Assembly: GCF_002160325.1 (NCBI RefSeq)
Contig: NZ_NFKJ01000004.1
Coordinates: forward strand, 62,001-126,000
Length of the DNA stretch: 64,000 nt
From: Lachnoclostridium sp. An181
GTDB taxonomy: Bacteria; Bacillota; Clostridia; Lachnospirales; Lachnospiraceae
Reading direction: 5' to 3'
The stretch's first letter is position 1. Each line of letters starts with the position of its first letter. Shown here piece by piece: positions 26,839-42,151 of this stretch. The translations under genes and the position numbers were made by a program. The notes under the pieces were generated by a model. The model made no database searches. It was not told the origin of the DNA and worked only from the letters and a program-made list of their open reading frames with translations.

Positions 26839-27795
26839 TTGAAACGGTTTCTTGGATATATATATGAATATAGACAGGGAAAACGAAGCAGAAATGTGGG
26901 ATTTGCCAGGATAGAAGAGGAAATGGATACAATACGGGGCCTCATCGCCATGCAGGGGCTGCAGGGAAAGAGAAGGCTGGATTTGTATTTGATCTATGGG
27001 CAGGATAAAAAAGGAAAAAGGAATTTTTTTCAGTCCTTTGACGTAAGGATGCCTTCTGTGAATATCCGGATCGAGTGCAAGGAAGGGGATGGGAAAACCC
27101 CGGCCAATGTCGTGGGGGTGTATCTGGAGGATGATGCAGGGGATACTTATGCTGTGTGCTGGAAAACAGTAGAGTTTTCGTTTGCAGATATTAGTGATGG
27201 GGAAAAAGAGTCAAATCTGTCAAAGACGGAAGAAGACATAACGCAAGAAGAGACAGAGTCAAAGGAGACAGAGGCAAAAGAGGTGGTATCGGAAGAAAAG
27301 GCAGACGGGGAATCGCTTAAGATAGAAGAAGAGAAGATTTCGGAGCAGGAAATAAATAGAGATGTGGAGAATGACAATGAGGAGGATATTTCAGAGCCCG
27401 GTGAGACACAACGCAATGAAACCTTAGAGGAACCGGATAAGGAAATGCCAGAAGAGGTAAGTTCTTGTGAGGCAGCGCAGTGTGAGGAGGAAGAGGAAGT
27501 GCGTCCTGTCAGAATGGAGAAGATCCAGAGGGAAGAGATTGCAAAACTTCCCCGCTGTGAGTGGAGACTTGCAAACAATCATTTTTTGATACATGGCTGG
27601 AGGAATTATCACCATCTTGTGCTCATTGAGGATGATGGGAAATTGTATATCGGGGTCCCTGGCATTTATCACAAAAGGGAAGCGGACGCTGCCCTTGCGT
27701 TTGGATTTCCGGAGTTTCGCTTGGTACCTGAGGATGGCCAAGACGAGGATTTTGGATACTGGTGCAGACAGGTGCGGGGAAGTATCATCAAGTAA
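26839..27795 (+). CDS. Hypothetical acidic protein with conserved ends
   Basis: 318 aa, function not recognised. The N-terminal ~115 residues (MKRFLGYIYEYRQGKRSRNV, LDLYLIYGQDKKGKRNFFQ) and the C-terminal ~90 residues (EWRLANNHFLIHGWRNYHHL, LYIGVPGIYHKREADAALAF) look folded. The middle ~110 residues are Glu/Lys/Ser-rich and disordered. There is no signal peptide. The start is TTG with AGAAAGGGG 9 nt away. It is followed after 19 nt by tadA on the same strand. The preceding 250 nt hold no other gene that I can see. Confidence 0.7.
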   Translation: MKRFLGYIYEYRQGKRSRNVGFARIEEEMDTIRGLIAMQGLQGKRRLDLYLIYGQDKKGKRNFFQSFDVRMPSVNIRIECKEGDGKTPANVVGVYLEDDAGDTYAVCWKTVEFSFADISDGEKESNLSKTEEDITQEETESKETEAKEVVSEEKADGESLKIEEEKISEQEINRDVENDNEEDISEPGETQRNETLEEPDKEMPEEVSSCEAAQCEEEEEVRPVRMEKIQREEIAKLPRCEWRLANNHFLIHGWRNYHHLVLIEDDGKLYIGVPGIYHKREADAALAFGFPEFRLVPEDGQDEDFGYWCRQVRGSIIK

Positions 27796-27814
27796 TTACA
27801 GATAGGAGAAGACA

Positions 27815-28303
27815 ATGCTGACAAAAGATGAAAAATTTATGAAAGAGGCTGTCAAACAGGCAAAAAAAGCGTATGCTCTTGGGGAAGTTCCGATCGGATG
27901 TGTGATCGCATATGAAGGGAAGATCATCGCAAGGGGGTACAACCGCAGGACTGTGGACAAAAATACACTCGCTCATGCAGAGCTGTCTGCGATCAAAAAG
28001 GCAAGCAAAAAGATGGGGGACTGGAGACTGGAAGGGTGCACGATGTACGTGACTTTGGAGCCTTGCCAGATGTGTTCCGGGGCGATCGTACAGTCCAGGA
28101 TAGACAGGGTTGTGATCGGGTGCATGAACCCTAAGGCTGGATGTGCGGGCTCCATTTTAAATCTCCTTCAGATGGCGCAGTTTAACCATCAGGTGGAGAT
28201 AGAAAAAGGAATTCTGGAAGAAGAGTGCAGCCAGATGCTCAAACTGTTTTTTAAAGAACTTAGACAAAAGAAAAAACGCGAAAAAGAGCAGGAAAACAAA
28301 TAG
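27815..28303 (+). CDS. tadA: tRNA-specific adenosine deaminase
   Basis: 162 aa zinc deaminase that turns A34 of tRNA-Arg(ACG) into inosine. The metal site is HAE (His54, Glu56) and PCQMC (Cys84, Cys87). TLEPCQMCSGAIVQSRIDRV and GCMNPKAGCAGS are typical TadA sequences. GGAGAAG precedes the ATG. The SRP RNA gene follows on the same strand with its own promoter. Confidence 0.95.
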   Translation: MLTKDEKFMKEAVKQAKKAYALGEVPIGCVIAYEGKIIARGYNRRTVDKNTLAHAELSAIKKASKKMGDWRLEGCTMYVTLEPCQMCSGAIVQSRIDRVVIGCMNPKAGCAGSILNLLQMAQFNHQVEIEKGILEEECSQMLKLFFKELRQKKKREKEQENK

Positions 28304-28311
28304 TGCCGGCA

Positions 28312-28340
28312 TTGACAATACAGAGATTATGATGTAAAAT
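28312..28340 (+). promoter_or_regulatory. SRP RNA promoter
   Basis: TTGACA (28312-28317), a 17-nt spacer, TAAAAT (28335-28340), 6 nt before the RNA 5' end. Confidence 0.8.
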
Positions 28341-28345
28341 AAAGG

Positions 28346-28610
28346 TCCGTGCAGCCGGGGTGTTAGCGGTACCTTGTACCCACAATCCGCTATAGTGGGG
28401 GTGAAGTTACACGGAGGGCGTATGTTTGCGGAGCTGCCCTTGATAAGTGGCGTTGAAGTCCGGGTCTTACGCGACGGGAATCTATGAACCATGTCAGGGC
28501 GGGAACGCAGCAGCATTAAGTAGAACCTTCCGGGTGCCGTGAGGGTGCCTGGGCGGAGCAGGCTGTCAAGGTAACGTCCGGGGAGATACGTTCGAAGTGT
28601 AACGCACGAA
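28346..28610 (+). ncRNA. ffs: Signal recognition particle RNA, large bacterial type
   Basis: About 265 nt. The Ffh-binding helix 8 contains CAGGGCGGGAACGCAGCAGC with its partner CCGTGAGGGTGCCTGG. The Alu half is recognisable from GTTAGCGGTACCTTGTACCC and the ends pair as CGTGC (28348-28352) with GCACG (28604-28608). This is the long Bacillus/Clostridium form with an Alu domain. Confidence 0.95.
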
Positions 28611-28623
28611 AAGAGAAGACAAT

Positions 28624-28650
28624 GAGTCGGCAACAGCCGGCTCTTTTTTT
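28624..28650 (+). terminator. SRP RNA terminator
   Basis: Stem GAGTCGGC / GCCGGCTC with an AACA loop and one G-U pair, followed by T7. The 280 nt after it, up to the sialidase, show no gene. Confidence 0.88.
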
Positions 28651-28929
28651 CTATAGGCAAATATTTTCTCCTATGAGAATAAAATCTCTCCGGGAAGGAT
28701 GCGCACTCATGTGAAGTGAGATAATATACTATGGATTTCCTCAAAGAAATAAAAACCTCCTGAAAGGAAAAGTTGCATAAGCAAGGAAGAAAATCAGTAC
28801 AATAGTTTCGGCATATTGATTAAAAGTGAATTTTATAGTAGGATAATATTGGAAACATTGTAATGAAAAACACAAAAATTAATCTTTTTGTGAGAAAGGA
28901 GTAAAGGGAGATTGAATCCCGGGGAAATT

Positions 28930-31900
28930 ATGAAAAAAAGGAAAAAAGGACTCAGCTGTCTGCTCATTTTTGCAATGGTCATTTCTATTTTGACTCCATG
29001 GCAGACAAGAAATGTACAGGCAGCACAGACAGAACCGGTACTGGCGTATCAGCAGACCGGAGAACATGTGGTGAGCAACACCAAAGAAAGCCGATTGATC
29101 GGCAGTCAGGAGGACTTAAACAAAATTAAGGATCTTGACAGTCTGACTGTGACAGTAAGCTTTAAGATCACAGGAAGACCAGGTGACATACATTCTCTGT
29201 TCTACGTGGGCAGCAATGCGCAGGCTGACGTGAACAAGTATGTGAACCTGTACACGATTCCTTCCAGCAACACGATCGGACTGGAAGTAAGAGGAAACAG
29301 CAATAAGTACATGCCGAAATTCACAGTGGATGCAGACTTAGATGACGGAAATTACCACAGGGTGACATTGGCGGTTGAAAAGGACAAAAGCTACAGATTT
29401 TATCTGGACGGAAAGAAAGTGAAGGAGGAGGCTGCAGGCACGACCTACGGAATCCCGGACATTGACACAACGCCGAATGTGCTTTCTTTCGGCGGCGGGG
29501 ACCGCTACAGCGGAAACAGCTATCTCATGAGCGGGGCAGTAAAAAATATCAAAATCTATGATTCATCCTTGGCTGAGAATGAGATTTTAAAGGATCATGG
29601 AATTATAGATTTGGATACTGCAGAGCCGGTATATGCGGGAAGAAACTTCAATTTCTTAGACGGCGAGGCATCCCAGGATGTGAGCAGTGAACTTGATCAC
29701 GTAAAAGATCTGACAAGGGGAACAGTCAATATCCGTTACCGTATGAAACAGGCGGACAGCGGCATCAATGCACTGTTCAGTGTATCAAAGAAGGATACCA
29801 ATGCGACCTATGCTGCATTCTACGTAAACAACAGTACAGTTGGTCTTGAACTACGCGATACACAGCAGCTGAATACATTTGCATCCCAGGCATACGCAGA
29901 CGGCACACCGCTAGAGATCAATGATTCCTACTGGCATACACTGACATGGACATTTGGTGATACCACTTCCTTGTATGTGGATGGGAAACTGGTAAAAACG
30001 GTTGACACAAATAAGTTTTTCGCAGCACTTTCTGCCGCAGACACTATGACTGTCGGGGGACTTATCAGAAATGGGAACAACTGGCATGTGCCGTGTGCAG
30101 TTGATGAAGTGACTGTTTACAAAGAGGAATTCCCGGCTGAGACAGTAAAACAGTACCATGAAGAAACCACCTTCGTTCCGGAGATTGGGCCAAATCCAGA
30201 TGGAACGTACAAGAGTGAGCCGATTGATCTGTTTTATCCAGGATATGACGATTCTGCAAACTACAGAATCCCGTCTCTTCTGACAACTATGGATGGAACC
30301 ATTCTTGCAGGCATTGACCAGAGGCATCAGCATTCCTCTGACTGGGGAAATATTGACACAGTTGTAAGAAGAAAAGAGAACACGGATTCCCAGTTCCAGG
30401 ACAACATCACAGTACTTGATCTTGCTGACCAGACTACAGGGGGGACTAATTCTGCGTTTTTGATCGACCCTTGTATGGTTCAGGATAAAACAACAGGAAG
30501 AATCTTTATGCTGATCGATATGTTCCCGGAATCAACAGGTTTTGGTTCTGCAAAACAGGGGACAGGTTATACTGAGATTGATGGAAAATATTATCAGAAA
30601 CTGGAAGATGGAAGTGGAAATACCTATACGGTCCGTGAGGACGGTGTTGTATACAATGCAAATAATGAGGTAACAGAGTACCGTGTGGTAGTGGAATGTG
30701 AAGCACCTTACAAAGAACTTGGTGATCTGTACAAAGGCGATGAATATTTGGGTAATGTATACCTGAAGACAAAGCCGGGCGCAGCGCCGCTTACTGTTTT
30801 CACGACAAGTTATCTGTGGCTGACATACAGCGACGATGACGGGAAGACATGGTCCAAGCCACAGGATCTGACACCTTATGTAAAGGAAGAATGGATGAAG
30901 TTCTGCGGCACTGGCCCGGGCGTTGGTATCCAGGCAGAGAGCGGACGTTTGATTTTCCCTATTTACTATACGAATACATATGGAAAACAGTCCTCAGCAA
31001 ATATTTACAGTGATGACGGCGGACAGACATGGACAAGAGGAGAATCCCCGAACGATGGAAGAAACCACAATGGAACTACGATTTCTTCCCAGGACAACAA
31101 TATTCCGGAGATTACGGAGTCTCAGATCATTCAGATTCAGAATGGTGACCTGAAACAGATCATGAGAGCTTACGGCGGTGTCCGCATTGCCACAAGCCAC
31201 GATGAAGGAGAGACATGGGATGCGGAAGTTCCTGTATTGATCAGCGACTGCGAGTCTTATTGTCAGATATCTGTTATCAATTATGTGAAGGATGGAACAG
31301 AATATATTCTTCTGTCCAATCCGTCCAAGAGCGGAAGATATGATGGAACCATCCGCATGGGTGTGATCGAAGGAAACGGCGACATTACGTGGGAGGCAAA
31401 ACAGCTTTACGCGGAAGGACATTTCCAGTACTCTTGCCTTACACAGATTGGAGATGAAAAATTTGCATCTCTCTATGAATTAGATGGAGATGACAACACG
31501 ATCCATATTTATTACACAGAATTTGACAAGAACTGGGTATATGCAGAAGAAGTAGAACTTCCTCTGAAAGCTCCATCCGTTGTGTCCATGTCAGGCAGCA
31601 AAGAGGGAACCACGCTCAAGGCTGAGGTGACATTTGACCAGGCAATGATGGTCCTTGGAACACCGGTATTGAAACTGGATGTAAATGGTGAGGAGATGGA
31701 TGCAGTTTATGCAGCTGGTTCCGGAAGCAATACGTTGACATTTACGTGTGAAGTGGAAGAAGATTGGATTGGCATTGTGAATGCGCTCGGTGTTGACGAG
31801 ACGAATGGAACAATGGAAAATATGCACAATGGAAAAGTTGAAGAGATAAGCGGTATGGTTGCTGACTTGACAAAGATTCCTCACAGCAGCATGAGTGCAT

Positions 31901-33387
31901 CAGCGTCTTCGGAGATGAATGGTGTTCAGAATGAAGGACCTGCGGCTTATGCTATTGACGACAACACGGCAACATGGTGGCATACACACTATGGTTCAGC
32001 CGGGGACGGAGTATTGCCTCAGTCGCTGACCATAACTCTTGATAAAGTGTATAACATCGACCGCTATACATACCTTGGAAGACCGGCAGGAAACAATGGT
32101 ACTGCAAAAGATTATGTTCTTGAAGTAAGCACAGACAATGAGATATGGAAGACAGTGTCTGAGGGTACCTTGAAGGATACCGGAAAAGAGCATGTGCTCT
32201 CCTTTGAACCAGTAGATGCACGGTATGTGAGACTTACGGTAAACAGCTCTTATGGCAGCCAGCCGAATATGTTTGCGTCAGCAGTGGAAGTCAATATTTA
32301 CCAGAATGCAAAAGCAGGCGAGGAGCCAGGACCAGAGCCGGCAGATGTTTCCACCGCAATTTTAGAACATGCGATCTCCCTTGCTGAGAATGTGGATCTG
32401 GCAGGAGTCATTCCGGCAGTGGCCGACATTTACAACAATGCGCTTGAAAATGCTAAAGATGTATTGGAAAGAGCACAGGCAGGAGACGCAACTTTGACAC
32501 AGGAGACAGTGGACAATGCATGGAAACAGCTCATAAAAGCAATGCAGTTTTTAGAGTTCAAACAGGGAGATAAAACTGCGCTGGGAGAACTGATTGCAAT
32601 AGCAGAAGAGATGGATATGAATGATTACCTGGAAGAGGGACAGAAGGAATTCCTCGATGCATTGGCAGCAGCAAAAGATGTGTATGAAGATGAAAATGCA
32701 ATGCAGGAAGAAATTGATGCAGCAAAAAATGCACTCCTTGAGGCAATGAACAATCTGATACCAAAACCGGAAGAGCCGGAGGTAAACAAAGAAGACCTTA
32801 AGAGTGTAATTGAGGCGGCCGATGGAGTTGTTCTTGAAGACTGTCTGCCGGAAGGCCAGGATGCATTTACGCAGGCACTGGAAAATGCAAAGAATGTATA
32901 TGATGATGAGAGTGCAACACAGGAGACGGTGGACAATGCATGGAAAGCACTTCTCAAAGCCATGAGCGAACTCAGACTGAAACCTGATAAGAGTGCTCTG
33001 GAAGAGCTGATCAACAAGACAAAAGACCTCAATGCAGATGAATATAAGACCGAAGGTTTTGCTGCATTCAGAAGTGCATTTGCAGCGGCAATGGCTGTCT
33101 ATGAAGATGAGAATGCCACGATGGAAGAAGTGAAAAAGGCACAGACAGATTTGGAGGCAGCGGTTGCAAAACTGGAGCCTGTAAGTGCTGGTGCAGCAAC
33201 AGGAAAAGATATTGTTGCAAGCACAGGGGCATCCAGTGCAACAACAGGGGACGCATCCAATAAAGCAAAACCGGGCGCTCAGAAGTCAGCCAAAACTGCG
33301 GACGAGACACAGGCAATGCTCTGGATCTGCCTGATGGCAGCAGGCGCGGCAATGCTCACGATGAGGCAAAGGAAGAAAAACAAATAG
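28930..33387 (+). CDS. Secreted multidomain GH33 sialidase
   Basis: 1485 aa. It releases sialic acid from mucin and other glycoconjugates at the cell surface. Signal peptide ~1-32 (LSCLLIFAMVISILTPWQ). Two LamG/CBM40-like beta-sandwiches occupy ~40-235 and ~240-430. The GH33 propeller follows, with the arginine-triad RIP motif at 446-448, three Asp-boxes (SDDDGKTW, SDDGGQTW, SHDEGETW) near 636, 695 and 757, and an inserted small domain before the first box. Then come an Ig-like domain (~890-985), a CBM32/F5-8C domain (~986-1127) and FIVAR repeats (~1138-1417). The C-terminus is SAKTAD, a hydrophobic helix and RQRKKNK, a sorting-like tail with A where relatives have G. ATG 28930 gives the signal peptide; a TTG lies six codons upstream. 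Hydrolytic versus trans-sialidase activity is undecided. Confidence 0.93.
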   Translation: MKKRKKGLSCLLIFAMVISILTPWQTRNVQAAQTEPVLAYQQTGEHVVSNTKESRLIGSQEDLNKIKDLDSLTVTVSFKITGRPGDIHSLFYVGSNAQADVNKYVNLYTIPSSNTIGLEVRGNSNKYMPKFTVDADLDDGNYHRVTLAVEKDKSYRFYLDGKKVKEEAAGTTYGIPDIDTTPNVLSFGGGDRYSGNSYLMSGAVKNIKIYDSSLAENEILKDHGIIDLDTAEPVYAGRNFNFLDGEASQDVSSELDHVKDLTRGTVNIRYRMKQADSGINALFSVSKKDTNATYAAFYVNNSTVGLELRDTQQLNTFASQAYADGTPLEINDSYWHTLTWTFGDTTSLYVDGKLVKTVDTNKFFAALSAADTMTVGGLIRNGNNWHVPCAVDEVTVYKEEFPAETVKQYHEETTFVPEIGPNPDGTYKSEPIDLFYPGYDDSANYRIPSLLTTMDGTILAGIDQRHQHSSDWGNIDTVVRRKENTDSQFQDNITVLDLADQTTGGTNSAFLIDPCMVQDKTTGRIFMLIDMFPESTGFGSAKQGTGYTEIDGKYYQKLEDGSGNTYTVREDGVVYNANNEVTEYRVVVECEAPYKELGDLYKGDEYLGNVYLKTKPGAAPLTVFTTSYLWLTYSDDDGKTWSKPQDLTPYVKEEWMKFCGTGPGVGIQAESGRLIFPIYYTNTYGKQSSANIYSDDGGQTWTRGESPNDGRNHNGTTISSQDNNIPEITESQIIQIQNGDLKQIMRAYGGVRIATSHDEGETWDAEVPVLISDCESYCQISVINYVKDGTEYILLSNPSKSGRYDGTIRMGVIEGNGDITWEAKQLYAEGHFQYSCLTQIGDEKFASLYELDGDDNTIHIYYTEFDKNWVYAEEVELPLKAPSVVSMSGSKEGTTLKAEVTFDQAMMVLGTPVLKLDVNGEEMDAVYAAGSGSNTLTFTCEVEEDWIGIVNALGVDETNGTMENMHNGKVEEISGMVADLTKIPHSSMSASASSEMNGVQNEGPAAYAIDDNTATWWHTHYGSAGDGVLPQSLTITLDKVYNIDRYTYLGRPAGNNGTAKDYVLEVSTDNEIWKTVSEGTLKDTGKEHVLSFEPVDARYVRLTVNSSYGSQPNMFASAVEVNIYQNAKAGEEPGPEPADVSTAILEHAISLAENVDLAGVIPAVADIYNNALENAKDVLERAQAGDATLTQETVDNAWKQLIKAMQFLEFKQGDKTALGELIAIAEEMDMNDYLEEGQKEFLDALAAAKDVYEDENAMQEEIDAAKNALLEAMNNLIPKPEEPEVNKEDLKSVIEAADGVVLEDCLPEGQDAFTQALENAKNVYDDESATQETVDNAWKALLKAMSELRLKPDKSALEELINKTKDLNADEYKTEGFAAFRSAFAAAMAVYEDENATMEEVKKAQTDLEAAVAKLEPVSAGAATGKDIVASTGASSATTGDASNKAKPGAQKSAKTADETQAMLWICLMAAGAAMLTMRQRKKNK

Positions 33388-33395
33388 TAGAACAC

Positions 33396-33424
33396 TTGAA
33401 AAAATAGTATGTCACTATTATAAT
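33396..33424 (+). promoter_or_regulatory. Predicted promoter of the XRE regulator
   Basis: TTGAAA (33396-33401), exactly 17 nt, TATAAT (33419-33424), starting 9 nt after the sialidase stop. Confidence 0.65.
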
Positions 33425-33440
33425 AAATTATACTATAGTG
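33413..33440. promoter_or_regulatory. Imperfect dyad over the -10 of the XRE promoter, possible operator
   Basis: A 28-bp imperfect palindrome with perfect outer arms CACTAT (33413-33418) and ATAGTG (33435-33440) spans the -10 box. Its size and position suit autorepression by the HTH protein encoded 38 nt downstream. Confidence 0.45.
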
Positions 33441-33477
33441 ATTGGTTTTTCTCTAATACGGACTAAAGGAGAAACGT

Positions 33478-33804
33478 ATGGAAAACTTTCAGTTAGGTCA
33501 GCGCATTAGAGAATTGAGAAAAACGAGAATGATAAATCAGAGGGAGTTGGCAAAACGCGCTAACATGACATCATCCTATCTCGGACAGTTGGAGAGAGAT
33601 GAGAAGAACCCAACCATTGGCAGCATTGAAAAAATCTGTGCAGCATTTGATCTGACTTTGTCTGAGTTTTTCTCGGAAAAGAGCGGAGAGCGCAAGGTAC
33701 AGGACCAGATCTCAGAGGAAATCATGAAATATGTCAGAGAATGTACAGATTCTGAAAAGGTAATCATCTTGCAGCTGATTCGGCAAGTGTTAAAAAAGAA
33801 ATAA
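33478..33804 (+). CDS. XRE-family transcriptional regulator
   Basis: 108 aa. The N-terminal ~65 residues are a textbook Cro/C1 HTH (GQRIRELRKTRMINQRELAK, SSYLGQLERDEKNPTIGSIEKI) and DLTLSEFFS ends it. The C-terminal 40 residues are a short helical segment with no ligand domain (EEIMKYVRECTDSEKVIILQL). SinR-like regulators have this size. It sits between the sialidase and the beta-galactosidase, both on the same strand, and has its own promoter with an overlapping dyad, so it is probably autoregulated. Control of the flanking glycosidases is a guess. Confidence 0.88.
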   Translation: MENFQLGQRIRELRKTRMINQRELAKRANMTSSYLGQLERDEKNPTIGSIEKICAAFDLTLSEFFSEKSGERKVQDQISEEIMKYVRECTDSEKVIILQLIRQVLKKK

Positions 33805-33813
33805 AAATGTCAG

Positions 33814-33850
33814 GAAGAGAGACCCTTCGTAAAAGGAGGAGTCTCTCTTC
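33814..33850 (+). terminator. Hairpin after the XRE gene
   Basis: Perfect 10-bp outer stem GAAGAGAGAC / GTCTCTCTTC with an inner CCTT/AAGG helix. There is no T tract, so it may only weaken read-through. Confidence 0.45.
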
Positions 33851-33879
33851 TGCTGTTATCGAACATGTGGAAATGGATA

Positions 33880-33909
33880 TTGACATTGATGTACCTGATA
33901 TGGTAGAAA
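33880..33909 (+). promoter_or_regulatory. Possible promoter of the YgbA-like gene
   Basis: TTGACA (33880-33885), an 18-nt spacer, TAGAAA (33904-33909), 44 nt before the TTG start. Confidence 0.45.
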
Positions 33910-33953
33910 GGAAAGTGAGTTATATGAAACTAACTTAGAAGGAGGAGCACAAG

Positions 33954-34298
33954 TTGAAACAGCAGTCCGAAAAGGCGGAAAATAGAAGGAAAAAGGAACA
34001 GAGGGTTGTAGAAGAAATGATTTTGCTCTACTGCAAAAAGAACCACAGGAAAAAGGAGGGGGTGTGTGAAGAGTGTGCACGGCTTTTAGAGTATGCAAAA
34101 TTGCGCAGTCAAAATTGCCCTTTTATGGAAACAAAAACATTTTGCAGCAACTGTAAGGTCCACTGTTACAGTCCCAAGATGAGGGAGGAGATACGAAAGG
34201 TCATGAGATTTTCCGGCCCCAGAATGCTTTTTCATCGTCCCGGGATGGCAATCTGGCATGTGGTGTGCAGTATCAGGGAAAAGAGAAAATTAAGATAG
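33954..34298 (+). CDS. YgbA-like protein (nitrous-oxide-stimulated promoter family)
   Basis: 114 aa. It has two CxxC-like pairs (CEEC and CSNCKVHC) and the conserved tail block with MRFSGPRMLFHRPGMAIWHV, the hallmark of the YgbA_NO family. In enterobacteria ygbA is induced by nitric oxide through NsrR and helps growth after nitrosative stress; its biochemical role is unclear. The cysteine pattern suggests metal or zinc binding. The start is TTG with a strong AAGGAGGAG 6 nt away. Gut inflammation and host NO would be a plausible context here, but that is inference. Confidence 0.82.
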   Translation: MKQQSEKAENRRKKEQRVVEEMILLYCKKNHRKKEGVCEECARLLEYAKLRSQNCPFMETKTFCSNCKVHCYSPKMREEIRKVMRFSGPRMLFHRPGMAIWHVVCSIREKRKLR

Positions 34299-34442
34299 TT
34301 AAAATAAACAACAAAAAATCTAGAATAAAATAGAAAATATAAAATCTTACCAAAAAAATAAAAATTTGTATGGAAAATTGGATTTAAATGGAAAATAATA
34401 GATATCAGGATGGTTTACTGCCCAATATTTTAAGGAGGTTGA

Positions 34443-41984
<7,542 letters not shown>

Positions 41985-42025
41985 TAAGTACTCAAATCAT
42001 AATATGAGGTAAGATCCATCCTGGG

Positions 42026-42052
42026 CGGACCGGCGTAAGCCGGTCCGTTTTG
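42026..42052 (+). terminator. Beta-galactosidase terminator
   Basis: Perfect 9-bp GC-rich stem CGGACCGGC / GCCGGTCCG, GTAA loop, then TTTTGCT. Confidence 0.85.
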
Positions 42053-42151
42053 CTGTGTCAAAAAAGTAATCCAAGCTATCGCGCAGGGGATGTCCGTGCT
42101 ATAATAAACGGAATAGAGACTAGAAAATCAGAAGGAGAATCGAGAGGAAAT

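Noticed and set aside
28157-28744. Minus-strand 195-codon frame across tadA and the SRP RNA
   Set aside because: It covers two well-supported plus-strand genes, one of them a structured RNA.
33859-33939. Short frame (about 23-28 codons) upstream of the YgbA-like gene
   Set aside because: No ribosome site and it overlaps the predicted promoter; probably leader DNA.
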